Below, in pieces: positions 1 through 11,409 of a DNA stretch of 64,000 bases (positions within the stretch are counted from its first letter, which is position 1; the number at the start of each line of letters is the position of its first letter). The DNA comes from Collybia mongolica (Eukaryota > Basidiomycota > Agaricomycetes > Agaricales > Clitocybaceae): positions 2,356,001-2,420,000 of the forward strand of contig JAAXNY010000010.1 of assembly GCA_013420905.1 (NCBI GenBank). The letters run 5' to 3'. The position numbers and the translations under genes are program-made. The notes under the pieces are model-generated. The model was not told the origin of the DNA and did not search any database. It worked only from the letters and a program-made list of their open reading frames with translations.

Positions 1-345
1 TCCACTTGTGGCGGATGGTGGGACTGGCGACGTCGTGAATCTCGACTTGGGAATCGTCGCTGGATACAGTCACCAGATGCAAGGCCACGCGAGATCCAAG
101 ACATCTTGGGGCTGAATGAGATCGAAACCAGCTGTTCCTGAGTGGGACCGCGCTTGTAATACACTCCTCCTCTTGGATACTTCCATCCGGGGAAAGTTGA
201 GGCCGGCCTTCTGCCCCTTTCGCCGGATTTTCGAGAGGCCTGTGAACATGCGGACAAGTATAGACTGGCTTGCGAATGTTTGTTTGATCCAGCCCTTTGC
301 CGCGCTATTGTGATGGGATTCGCAACATGGTGTGTTGCTCTCGGG
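1..345 (-). other. Possible 5' part of a WD40-like gene running off the window
   Basis: One minus-strand frame stays open from about 345 to the window edge. Near the edge it reads LVTVSSDDSQVEIHDV, which looks like a strand of a WD40 repeat. I find no convincing start codon, and a second minus frame also gives plausible residues (QEQLVSISFSP), so an intron or a frameshift may lie here. The body of any such gene is outside the window. Low confidence. Confidence 0.2.
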
Positions 346-817
346 ACATTCCTTGCGGTGTGGTATTGATGAAAGTGGCTTATCCTCTGTTGATTTTAGT
401 ACGCGTGCACTATGGTGTTGAGGGCCTATCAGAAGGGGGAGGGGGTGTGGTGAAAATAAGGTTGCGGAGTCTGAAGTACCTCATTCAACAACGCCACAGC
501 GATCGGGTCATTGTTGAGTCTCTGTAAATATTTCTGCGAGGTGCAGCAGAGATTCCGCCTCGTTTATCCCTCTGAAATGAGGAAAAGGGCTTGTAAAGGG
601 GAAATGTTCTTTGGACGTCAATAAATGTCTGTCAAGGGGGGCCAGCGGATGTAAGAATTCGGAACCAGGGCTGTTTGTTTGTAATGCATGGCGTTGTGAT
701 TGCGTTGTTTGGATTTGTGCCTTCTGCGACTTGGATTTCGAGTCTCGGCACGATTCGCCGTCCCTTCTCTTGTCCTGTACTTCCATCATCGAAAACAAAC
801 GCCCTGTTACTTTTCCC

Positions 818-3800
818 ATGAGCCGCCGTCGCTCGACGTCGTCCACCATGGGCCCACCTTCCGATAAAGACGCAGCTATGGGTCCTCCGCCTGTACCTAC
901 ACCTTCATCGGGATCCCAGAAAGGAAAGGACGCCCAAGATATCAATGAAAAGTACAGGAAGTTGAAGAGACGGTTTTTTGAGCTCGAGGAGGTTAGTGAG
1001 AATCTGAATCTCTTTCTCCAGCAAGAGAGAAAGAGTTAATGAAAATATTGACGCATGTTAGAAACATAAGGAAACGAGCACGGAACTTCAGCGCTCGGGA
1101 GAACGCAATGTTAAAATGCGTGAAGAGCGCAAGTGCGCATTTCCCCCCTTTTTTTCGCGATACCATGTTCTGATCTATTTTCTCCAGCATTTTGCTCGAT
1201 CGCATCATCGAACTTGAGACCGACAACCAACCTTTCAAACGTGGAAGTTCAAGTGTTTCGCCACCACAAACTATGCCCATAGCTCAACCAAGTTCAAGTG
1301 CTTTCCCACGGACGTTATTGAATGCTCGTGCCCGTAAGTTTTTTTTTCCAAAAATAATCGCCCAGCCATTGCCGAGGATGCTGCAGATGGCGATCTCGAC
1401 CCATTTCTTACCTCGCATCATGCAGGACCCGAAACTCGACGACGCTCAGATGATGAACGGAGAGAAAGACTTGAAGAAGAAGCGCGTGAATATAGGCAAA
1501 GCACGCGGAGAACCCGCTCATCTCACGCGGGGAGCAGCCACAACGGGGGGGAATCGAACATGAGTGCGCATGCCTAATATTTTATGATGTATGCACTGTC
1601 ATCTTACCATCATGAAATAGGCGTTCAGGACCACGACTCTCAAAGAGCAACTAGCAAAGCGCGCAGGAGTTCATCGGGTCGTATTGCATCACAATCAGAT
1701 CGTCTCACGCCTCCTAATGGACACTCGGCAGCTTCTTCGTCCAAAGGCAACTCCCGTCATTCACCTTTACCAAGCACTCAATCCCATCCTCATTTATATA
1801 CACACCCACCCCCTGCTCCGCCGCCTCATTTCCAGCAGCAACAACATCATTATTCGCACCAGCGGCAGTCTCTATCACCGGATCTAGATGATTATACACA
1901 ACCCTCACCTGGAAGCGGAATGGATGTTGATATGACGGATGACAGGGGAGGATACGAATACTCCCCTCCACCTTCTTATGCTCATCGCTCCGCTGGCAAC
2001 AAGCAAGATCAGGATTATGACAGGGATCATCGTAGCAATGGAAATACATCTAGTGATAGGGATATCAGCCCCACCTTCCCTCAGTCTTCAAATGGTCATG
2101 AACCTGATACCACCACTGGTCGCAGGGAGAGTTCTCGAACGCGACGTACTGGCAAAAATATTGACCGTTCTGGATTGGAGCCTGTGCATAGGACTCGGGC
2201 ATCCACGAAACGAGGGGTAACAGCTTCCTCCGTCAGTGTTCGCCTTACAAGGAGCGAGAGTGCGGCCCTTGCGACCGCCGCGAAGGCTGAAACCCATATG
2301 CAGGCGACTACAGAATCAGAGATGCATGCCCATTCTCTATCACCTCTACACAACCGAGTGGCCTCTCCGACTCTTCCTTCAATGGCTTCCCTTGGCTCTA
2401 CATCACCTACTTCCTCTGTTTATCAGGATGCGTCAACTAGAAGTGTCTCCGTTGCTGACGTTGATTCCACATCTGTGCAGCCTACGCCATCTTCCCAACC
2501 CGTCTCCGTACCATCCCCCATCGCTCAAAATGCCTCCCTTCCACAAACTTCTCTGGATGCTACCTCGCTCGTTAATGATGAAACCCCCATTGATCCCGCC
2601 ATTCTTTCTACGTCTGCTCAGCAGAAATCTGAGGCGTCTGCAAAGTCATACTCAAAAGAGCCCTCGCCCATGGAGAACATTGTCAAAGTGGCTGAGGCCG
2701 CGGTTGCTGCTCAGAATGCTGCCAGTGCAGCTCAAAAAACGATTCCAACACCTGCACCCTCGGCTTCGCCCACTCCTGGTCAAACACAAACATCTACCGT
2801 GAGCAGCGGTAGTAGTGCGCCCAGCCCGACGGTATCAACTCCAGCCACGGCCCACTTTGGTACCAACCCTTATATGGTGGCTGCCGGCCTCGGTATTGGA
2901 ACCGCAGTCAAACCAACTATTACTACAATGGGACCAGGGATACCCACCATGATAGCCCATCCATTGGCTATGAACCCCTATGCCATGTACTATCCTCCAG
3001 GCACGCCCATTACACCAAACACCCCAACATACGCTCATCCCTACGCAAATCCATATTATTATCTGGCAGCTGCGCCTATGGCTGGCCCTAGCGGGATATA
3101 TCCGACGAGCCCTACCCTTATCCCGCCAAGCGCCCCACGTCCTCCTTCAGAAGTTCAGCGGCAAGCCAAGCCTAAGCGTCTCAAGGCACACACCGTAACT
3201 AGTAGGAATTTTAGTATTCCCATGGTGCCTAGGGACAAGCGGGGAAAGCCCATGCTGCCCTTAAATGTAGGGATCATGACTGTCATCAATCTCGGAGACG
3301 TTTGTATGAGGGAACATTTCCATACGGAGCGGTACATCTTCCCTGTTGGATATGAGGTCACGAGGTAGCGTCTCGTCCTTTTTCTTGCCCTGTAAAATGA
3401 GTCCACTGATCTGAACGCTCCAGACGCTATTTATCGACTGTGGATCCAACGGTTGAGGTTGTTTACCACTGTACTATCCTTGATGGTGGTGATGGCCCCA
3501 AGTTCCAAATTGTACCATCGGATGTCCCAGATCGCCCGGTCATTGCGGGAACTGCCACTGGGGCGTGGTCCAATATCGTGAAGCAGGCAAATGCGATTCG
3601 AAATAGGCAACACTCTAATTCCGTTTCGGGTCCCGACTTTTTCGGATTAGGTCAGAATACGATCAAGCACCTCATTCAGGAGCTCCCGAACGCAGACCGC
3701 CTACGAGATTATGTGTGGCAAAATTTTATCGAGGGAGGGTCAGTCATCTTCGGTATCTTATATGGTGATTTGTGTTCTGACCATTACCTATTGAACAGTC

Positions 3801-4408
3801 CGCTGGGCGGTCGCCATGCAGCCGTCATTCCAGCGTTACCCGAAGAGTACGATGCGTCAATGCCCATCGGCGCCTACTACCCTTCGGAGAGGGAGAAAAT
3901 GAAGAGGGCGGGCGTAAATGCGAACGCTCCGCGGGGCATGTCCCATTACCCGCAACACATTATTGCACAGGCGGAAGCGGAGCGCACTCAACAAGCTGTG
4001 GTCCAAGCCCAGGCTCAGCAGCAACAAGCAGGCCAGCAATCGAGCAGCCAGCAGCAGCATGTTCAATCGGGCGGAGCCCAAGCCATATCCGCAACGTCTA
4101 GCTCCGAGCCCACGAACGTGCAGAACTATCAGCAAGAAGGGGGGCCATTGCGCAAAGCGTCTGCGAGCGGCAGTGGAGGACCCTCTGACCCCAGCCATTC
4201 ATCTCGTTCATCAAGTGAACAACCTCACAGCACACGTTCTACTTCCCAATCACAACAACCGCCCCCAGGCGGCCCCCATCACTCCCCATATGTGGCCACG
4301 ACCAACCCTCCCCCTGCGCCCCCGACCTCCGTTCCCACTGTCCCAGCAACATTTGCCAGCATCATGAATGCGTACCCAGCACCTGGTGGTACCGGACCAA
4401 ACGAATAA
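818..4408 (+). CDS. FYRN/FYRC-domain chromatin protein (TBRG1-like)
   Basis: Model of seven exons: 818-991, 1062-1132, 1188-1333, 1387-1563, 1621-3364, 3424-3738, 3799-4408 (1078 aa). After a short basic N terminus there is a coiled coil at about residues 45-100 (KYRKLKRRFFELEE, then a REERN...LLDRIIELE heptad stretch). A long Ser/Pro/Thr-rich disordered region follows. Then come an FYRN domain (about 735-785, REHFHTERYIFPVGY) and an FYRC domain (about 795-895, VYHCTILDGG to LRDYVWQNF), and a Gln/Ser/Pro-rich tail. This pairing is known from MLL-type methyltransferases and from TBRG1. No SET or PHD domain is present, so the TBRG1-like architecture fits best and a nuclear chromatin role is inferred. 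The 60-nt intron 3739-3798 is a multiple of three without a stop, so unspliced readthrough would stay in frame. Confidence 0.85.
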
Positions 4409-5467
4409 ACTGTAACACTCTAGGACACCAAAACATCTACACTTTGCATCAAATTGTTCGCCAGCACAAAGCTTAAGCTTCTGCAATATCTCTCCTTAAA
4501 GTTTCATCTGTCTTGCTCGTATGAGATCGACATGAAGCTTTAATTTAATCTTGGTCCGTCGCATTCTCATCAAGACTTTTATTGTTCTGGACAGTCCTGT
4601 TCATGATTGTATGTACACTTCGTCCCGAGCAGACGCAAACAAAACTCAAAGCCATGTTATTGTAAATGATATTACGCTTCTCCGTCGACCCTTAGGTGTG
4701 GCTGTTATGCGATTTAGCCGGCTCGACTTACTCTCAAATGACATGTGTGCCCCATCCTTTTGCTCTTCCTGAGGCGCCTACTTGGCACACAAATCTCAGG
4801 ATAGAACTTAATGGGCAACTGCCTGCTGGTGGGATGATACAAGGACGAGTCGGAGCTGGTTCGTTCCCAGCGTTCGATAGAGATTCCTTGTGGACCTCCT
4901 CTGGCAGTTATGCGGGCAAGAGTGAAAAAACGTAGAGTGGTATCACGGGCCTCTGTGGGGACTCCTTCCGTTGCGAGGATAGTGCCGGTAAATGGGGTAG
5001 TATGTGAGGCAAACATATCTCTTTTTCTTTTTCTTTATTAGTTAAATTTATGCTACTCCTACGCACGCAAGCTACTTGTCCCTATAAATCTCTGCTTTCA
5101 AACACTAGCGCGCTTTTTAATGCCCCACAACTAATCCAGGGTCCCACACAACCATCCTGGGTGTCAAAATAAATTACACGTGACTAACGCGTCCCCGAGT
5201 CCGTGCTCATTCTATCGAAACCGGACGCTGGTCACCGTCGTAGCGAAGAGATAATAAAACGACGAAACTGAAGAATGTCTCTCAGATGTCTACACGTCTA
5301 CAAAGCAAGTACATGAGGAAAATCATGTTCCAAGGGTCAGACCGCTCGGTGCCTTGCAATTGACTACTAGGCATAGGCCCTACCCCAAGACATTTGAAAA
5401 TTTGCTCAATGATGCCGGCAAGTTTTAGCTCAATATTATTGACACGTCAGGACCGCTTAGGTTTGGG
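4409..5467. other. Intergenic region, no supported gene
   Basis: About 1.06 kb between the FYR gene and the TATA box of the next gene. Short ORFs at 4551-5016 on both strands match nothing I recognise and lack splice support. The first part is presumably the 3' UTR of the FYR gene. Confidence 0.5.
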
Positions 5468-5474
5468 TATAAAA
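5468..5474 (+). promoter_or_regulatory. TATA box
   Basis: TATAAAA lies 101 nt before the ATG at 5575. A pyrimidine-rich stretch (5508-5572), typical of fungal leaders, fills most of the space between. It is the clearest core promoter in the window and suggests an inducible or highly expressed gene. Confidence 0.5.
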
Positions 5475-5574
5475 ACCGTTCAGACCATCCCAGTTACATA
5501 TCGCATTCTCTTTCTCCTACGCTTTCTACTTCTCTCTCTTCTCTCTGCTTTCCCTCGTCCTTCTCTCTCCTAAA

Positions 5575-6476
5575 ATGACTCACGCTGAACTCTGGCTCAC
5601 CTACCAGCTCGCTTCGCGTGCGCATCTTAAGGTTCCCCCCACCACTCAGCTCATTGAGCTCGAGTTCCAGAACCACAAACTCTCTGACCTGGAGGATGTG
5701 CTTGATCATGGTGAGCCCACCTTCCCTTGTTATATCTCGTCACTCACTAACCACAGATATCATAGTCTTCCGTCAGGGATTCGTCGAGGCGAGACACCGC
5801 CCGTCGACCTGGTGGGAGAGAAAGGATGGGCAGAAAGTTAAGCCCAGTCACTCGGTTGAAGATCTTCTAAAGCAGGGCGTCGGGAAGTGCCCGGAAAACG
5901 CCCTCAAGCTTGTCGTTGGTACGTTTGGTATCCGTTCAAGTCCACAAAAGCCTAATGTGTTAAAACAGCTGACATCCCAACTGTCCTTTGGTTCACATAT
6001 ATCCACCTCCATAATGCTAGTGCCCACCCGGTTACCCAGCGTGTCCAACTTGTCGGCCCCGCGACCAATCCGGGAAGGTTGGAGAGGTTCGCGAATGTGA
6101 CCAATTATATTTTCAATCAGGGTTACCTCGCGTCCAAGATGAGGCCACTTGTACGCTGGGAACAGCCCTGTGGAAAGACGATTGAGGAACACGTCCGGGT
6201 CGAAGAACTGCTCCTGACGGGGCTGGGCGCTTGTGAGGATAAGCCTTTGAGACTAGTGATCGGTATGTCTTTTACTGATGCGACGATATCCCGGCTGAGT
6301 TCCTCTTAGATGCTCATCCCGTCCATGTCCACCCTGACCACCACCACGAGCACCCCGTCCATCACGACCATACTATTCACCACGACCACACTATCCACCA
6401 CGGGCATAACCTTCCCCACGGACATTGTCCCATCTCCACTCCTACCAGGTCCTCCTGCGGATGCGGGCATTATTAG
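5575..6476 (+). CDS. Orphan protein with a histidine-rich, Cys-ending C-terminal tail
   Basis: Four exons: 5575-5710, 5757-5918, 5969-6262, 6310-6476 (252 aa). I do not recognise the family. The first ~197 residues contain two similar segments, VEDLLKQGVGKCPENALKLVV and VEELLLTGLGACEDKPLRLVI, which suggests an internal duplication. The whole last exon encodes a tail with 19 His in about 53 residues, in HPVH, HHDHTI and HGH units, ending SSCGCGHY. Such tails bind Zn, Ni or Cu in metallochaperones, so metal binding or storage is inferred. No signal peptide or membrane segment is visible. All three introns are canonical GT-AG (46-50 nt) and keep the frame. Reading exon 4 in another frame gives a Thr-rich peptide, but the splice phase selects the His frame. 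A TATA box precedes the gene. Confidence 0.72.
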
Positions 6477-6768
6477 CCGTCCGACGGACCTACAATTTTG
6501 TGGAGTTGTGGTTATTAGTTTCTCGTATAGATTAGTCTCGTGTCTTGTCCTTTTGGCAATAATAGTTCGTTGGTGATATTTTTGTCTAATGCTTTAGTGT
6601 GGAATTACAGTAAGGGTTGGGTTGATCTTTGAAGTTGAGGGCCGGTAGCTTCGCGGTACCGGCAACTTGTTTGAACACCTTGGACTGGTTTGCATTGCAC
6701 ACGTCTCTTTGACCACACTGCCTCCTCTTTGCTCTAACATCTTATTTTACAATCATTCATTCTTATTG

Positions 6769-7972
6769 ATGCCTCGTCGCCAACCCCGCTACTCGATATT
6801 TTCCCCACCAAGTCTATCTATGTCTGAGCTGGTTAAGACCACCCTCGACCACGATTCGACAGATATGCTGATAGACAAATGGCTTGAGCATCGAACACCA
6901 CATGATTCTTATCACGACTGGTTTCGACTTGTGCGAGATCGAAAGCATGCACACTCCCAGACGAAACAGATCATTGCCTGGAATAAAGGCACCTTTATGC
7001 CTGAGAATGTTTTTTGCAGAACCGTCGACACAGGGCGTTTAATACCATTGGACAGAACATGGACGACTCATGTTTATCATCATCAATCGATGCAGGAACG
7101 GAAGCGGTCAATGATGCCTGTTGTTTTTACAATGGTGCGCGATACCCAAGTTCTTTACCTAGCGGCTGTGCAAAGTGTGTTTCAGTTACCTGAGCTAATG
7201 CTCCTACGGGGAATGCACGACTCTGGCTGTGATGAAATTTTTATCATTGTTACAGACTTGAAGCGGCAGGAGATGGATGATGTTAGTGAGTATTTCAAGC
7301 TCGTGTGCCGTCATTCCTTCGGTCGGACGTGCAAACCGAGTATGGAAAGGAGAATACAATATGAACGTGAGTTGTCCCTTTCTCGCACAAGGCGACGCCA
7401 AACCAGGAGTAACGTTCCTAGACATGCGATTAAGCCACACTCTCGTTCGGCAACGACGAACACCTTGCTTTCCGCAAATCGATCTCACGCTTCGTGCAAT
7501 CCTTCATGAAAAACAACCTCGGTTTCTTGTCCTCTTCTCCCATCAAACGACATCCTATTCCCAGATCTTCTTCACCCATTCATCCTACGTCCCCGATGAA
7601 GACATTTTCTACGATTACCCGACTGGATGCCCCAACCCATGCTGCACAGATGACTGCGAAATGATTCGATTCCCAAGGAGAGGAGTAGAGTCCGCCTCAA
7701 TGTTAAAAATCAAGAGGAAGGGGAGATATAAACGGGTCACAATGAAACAGATGTGTAACTGGATTGACTGTGATGTTTGTTTTTACGAAGAAACCGGTGC
7801 AAACACATCTGGGAGCAGTGAGGGGTCGGTGATTAGCGTTGATCCACCAAACAATGGGAGAATAGCGGGACAGACTTGTAGTAAGTGCAAGCTCGTCAAA
7901 TATTGCTCCCCAGAACATCAGAGGAAGGATTGGGATGAGCACCGGAGAGTTTGCGCGAAACCGTTAATCTAA
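6769..7972 (+). CDS. MYND-type zinc-finger protein
   Basis: Two exons, 6769-7366 and 7407-7972 (387 aa). The join rests on a short intron of 40 nt; an acceptor 3 nt later is equally in frame. The body resembles the anonymous globular region of basidiomycete MYND proteins, with no SET domain. The C terminus carries the zinc finger: an early Cys group (MCNWIDCDVC), an insert of about 40 residues, then CSKCKLVKYC followed by a His/Cys end (WDEHRRVC). MYND fingers bind two Zn ions and mediate protein-protein contacts. The long insert between the first and second Cys pairs is unusual. Start chosen at the first ATG of the frame after a pyrimidine-rich leader (MPRRQ); an internal Met at 6820 is possible. 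Confidence 0.78.
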
Positions 7973-8347
7973 GGAACGGTCTCATTGCGTGCAGCCTACC
8001 TTTGTTTTGTAGTTTTTTTTTTTTGCTTTGGATTTTGTGATCAGACACCTTGTTCTTATACTCACTGTTGTAGTCCAGACCTTCTTTAGCTGGCATGTCC
8101 ATTATGCTGTATAGCATTTGACCCCCCCAATATTTATCTGTACCTTTGTAGTTTCCTTATTGCGATTTAGTCCATCCCTGAGCTCTGTCCTACCTTATCT
8201 TCTCGATCTCATCTCTCTCGTAAAAATCACTTCCCATACGGTGTTAATGTTGGCAACGATGTTTGTTGACCGGAGTCGTCGGACCGGAACACCGCTATGA
8301 CGAAACGTTTTGGAATACACCCTCGAGGGTCCGAAACTCAAACCATC

Positions 8348-9452
8348 ATGTCTGTTCGATATCTGACCGCTAGGCTCGCTCAACAAGTGAGATTCCAACA
8401 TTATACACGCAAATACTTAACCATATCTTCCTCAGATTGATGAGGAGTTGATGGGTACAGCAGGCGCCTTCAGTTTGGATCAGGTTTGCGGCTCTAACTT
8501 TGGTCCACGATGGTTCTTGTATTAAATTTCAATACTCTGCTTAGTTGATGGAGCTAGCAGGCCTGGCTTGCGCTCAGACCCTCGCTAAAGTATATGGGAA
8601 AGATAGATATCCTCGGGTCCTGGTTTGTTGCGGTCCTGGAAATCAAGGTGGGGTGTTTTGGTTGTTTGTATGCGGTCGTTTGGCGGTCGTTATTTACAAT
8701 TTACGAACAGGCGGCGATGGACTCGTTGCGGCTAGGCACCTAGGTTAGCTTTTATTCAGACAATACCAATTAGTTCAACTCTCATGCATCAGCATTGCAG
8801 GCATGTTTGGGTACCAGCCCACGATCTACATGCCTAAAGTATGCTCTCTTTTATGTTAGCGTTCGTCAATTCACGCTCTATAGCCTGGGTCCAAAGACCA
8901 CTATAAAGTATGTAAGCAACTATGTCATATCCCCATTCCTAACACACGGGCTACCAAAAGCGCCTGCAAACCCAGTGCAACAATATGAAAATACCAACCC
9001 TCCCTCCGGCGGCCGATATTGGAACGCTCGAGCGTGCTCTTGGCTCCTCTGATATCATCCTCGATGCCATCTTCGGCTTTTCTTTCAAAGGCCCCATCCG
9101 TTCCCCATTTGACTCCGCTCTCCCGCTCCTCACCGAATCCAAACTTCCCATCGTTTCAGTGGACATACCATCTGGATGGGATGTTGAACGCGGTAACGCG
9201 GAAGGTGTGGGCTTGAACCCCGATGTACTTATCAGCTTAACTGCACCAAAAGAAGGTGTCAAGCACTTCACGGGAAGACATTTCCTGGGTGGGAGGTTCG
9301 TTCCAAAGTGAGGATCCTGCTTTACTGTTTGAATGATGGGCCAGGTTTACAAATCAATCGGCAGAACTCTTGAAGAAAAATATGAGCTGAACCTCCCTCA
9401 ATATCCTGGGTTCGATCAGATTGTTGAGCTCCCTTCAGCTCATAAATTGTAA
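8348..9452 (+). CDS. NAD(P)HX epimerase (YjeF_N family)
   Basis: Interconverts R- and S-NAD(P)HX so that the ATP/ADP-dependent dehydratase can restore damaged NAD(P)H. Eight exons: 8348-8386, 8436-8483, 8545-8647, 8711-8743, 8801-8838, 8884-8907, 8961-9307, 9365-9452 (239 aa, the usual size for the single-domain enzyme). Family motifs in order: IDEELMG near the N terminus, [10 protein letters not shown], the nucleotide-binding [17 protein letters not shown] split by an intron, [26 protein letters not shown] and GGRFVP near the C terminus. Exon 6 is only 24 nt and is needed for the conserved PGSKDHYK segment. No mitochondrial presequence is evident from this start. It ends 193 bp from the 3' end of the sirtuin gene, which runs towards it. 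Confidence 0.93.
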
Positions 9453-9644
9453 TGCTGTGTTTGCAATTCTCCTAACTACACTATCTGCTTGTCGCTATAC
9501 CTTTGTCTCACTGTAAATTTTACGTGAAGGGTACGACATAACTTGATATTCGAGCAAAGCGAGATAGTGATGAGCTCAAAACAACTTGACATCCAAAGGC
9601 GAGCGTCCTCGGAACAATATAACAACAATAACAACAATTAAACA

Positions 9645-11173
9645 TTACTCGTCATTAACCGATGAGCCAACTTTAGCCTCCTTGATAGTACTTGGTTTAT
9701 AGTATGGGCCCTGTGATACGTCTGGTGTGTCGACATTATCAGATTGGGGAGATGGCACTTCCTCTGGCACTACTGGCTGACTCTTTGATTCGTCCTCATC
9801 TTCTAACTTCGATTCCCTCAATTCAATGCTGGAGTGCTCATTGGACGCAACTTCCTTGCCCTCCGTACTTTCGAGCAGATCTAACTGCGCTCCGATAGCA
9901 GCAGCCAAGCGTTCGACTTCCTCCTCCAGTGTTTCCTCCTTTTTTACTTCACCTTCCTTAGCTTTTTCCTCTTCTTCGGCTTCATTCTCCTCTCCCTCAT
10001 TTTCACCACGCTGCGTCTCCGCCCACAGTTTCTCTAACTCATCACTCCATCCAAGTTCCTTGCACAGCTCCCTCACTATGTCATCACACTTCCCAAGTAG
10101 CACGACATCATTGCGTCTGCTTCCAATATCTCCGACTCGTTCCATATTGATGAGGACACGTGGGCATGATTGCTGGTCAGCGATCCCGGCTAGTGAGGCG
10201 AATGGATGTACGGTCAGGGATGTGCCAATAATAATGAGAAGGTCTGCGTCCGCGATCGATGGAATTGCAGAGATGAACTTTTTGGGGAGCTGGACAAGAT
10301 GTAAACGTCGGCGAAAATGAAGATCACGCAACATTACTGACTCCTTCTCCAAAGAACACGATATCAGGTTTCACCAATCCTGTGCATTCCGAACACCTCG
10401 CGATCTCCTGCTCTGCGATGCAGCGCCGCATCTCGACATCACCGAAGGGTGCACTGCAGTCAATGCAGCTCTGTGATGCAAAGCTGCCATGGGCTTCGAT
10501 GATAAGATGGTCGGGTACGCCCGCAATGCGTTCCAGGGTATCAATATTTTGTGTGAAGCATTTGTGGAGAAGCGAGCGAGCGGCGAGGAGTCGGATAAAG
10601 CTGTGCGTTGGAGTTGGACGGAACTTTCCTGGGTAGAGCTCGTGCGCTAGGGTATAGACTACGGATATAAACATTTAGACTGGGATCACTGGATAGGAAT
10701 GAGATGGCATCATACATGGGACTGGGTTTCTGCGAAAAAAGTTGATCTCAAAGACGGCTTCCGGGTGGGGGAGATTGAGCCTTGCGAGGTTTGACTGTGA
10801 TGCGAGACATTAAATACAGCCCAGCTGCGGTATAAGGGTGCTGTGAAATTCGGCGCCAACTCACATATAGTCCAGTCTTAGGTGATCTAAAATCCGGTAT
10901 TCCGGCGGAAGTGCTGACACCTGTCATGGCATGGTATTAAGTTCCCGAGTGCCAAAGAATTCTCAAGCAAAGAGTCCCAGGTCCAGAAGGCAAACTTGAA
11001 GGTAAAGACCCACCAGCGCCTAACTGTTAAAAGGCACATATCTTGTCAGGGACACAGTTCACCTGAGTCGATGGTGGAGAACAAACCATCAATACAATTT
11101 TCTTGCATCTTGTTGAAGCTATATATTTCGCCAGGGACGGAATGTCATTAATTTCGAGCGGTCTCTTCGACAT
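9645..11173 (-). CDS. SIRT2/Hst2-class NAD-dependent protein deacetylase
   Basis: Six exons on the minus strand: 11087-11173, 11014-11023, 10865-10920, 10716-10794, 10342-10658, 9645-10289 (397 aa). It removes acyl groups from lysines using NAD. The NAD-binding LGAG followed by STSAGIPDFRSP sits at residues 30-45. QNIDTLERIAG is at 114-124, the catalytic His is His134 in EAHG, and a zinc site is formed by Cys142, Cys145, Cys166 and Cys169. GTSLTVHPFASL and INMERVG complete the Rossmann fold. Residues after about 260 form an acidic, Glu-rich disordered tail. Exon 2 is a 10-nt microexon that encodes Leu-Gly-Ala and the first base of the next Gly codon. PEAVFEINFF and the short N terminus fit the cytosolic Hst2/SIRT2 group better than Sir2 or Hst1. 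Convergent with the NAD(P)HX epimerase. Confidence 0.94.
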
Positions 11174-11409
11174 GATCGTGGTCAGGAGCGAAGATGTGAA
11201 TGAGACCCTATCCGGGCCGGACCATCAAGGTGTTGTGTATTTAAGAAAGTCAGCAGCGGTTGTGGGTGTTATGAGTTACTTACAAGAGACATAGTACAAT
11301 GATGTTTTCAATTGGTATACATCTACGTATGTTGAGCCATGTTAAGATTAATTTCTTGACCAGTGATAAGTACAGCGCATGTATAATTGTGATAACGACG
11401 ATAATATAA

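Noticed and set aside
2236..2802. 188-aa plus-strand ORF inside the FYR gene
   Set aside because: It is an out-of-frame reading of the long low-complexity exon 5 of the FYRN/FYRC gene, Leu/Pro/Arg-rich from composition alone.
5575..6476. Orphan protein as a Crinkler-type effector
   Set aside because: The LKLVV and LRLVI segments recall Crinkler N termini only loosely. There is no signal peptide, no LFLAK-like motif and no nuclease or kinase C terminus.
11103..11294. 63-aa plus-strand ORF
   Set aside because: It is antisense to the first exon of the sirtuin, which is supported by family motifs.
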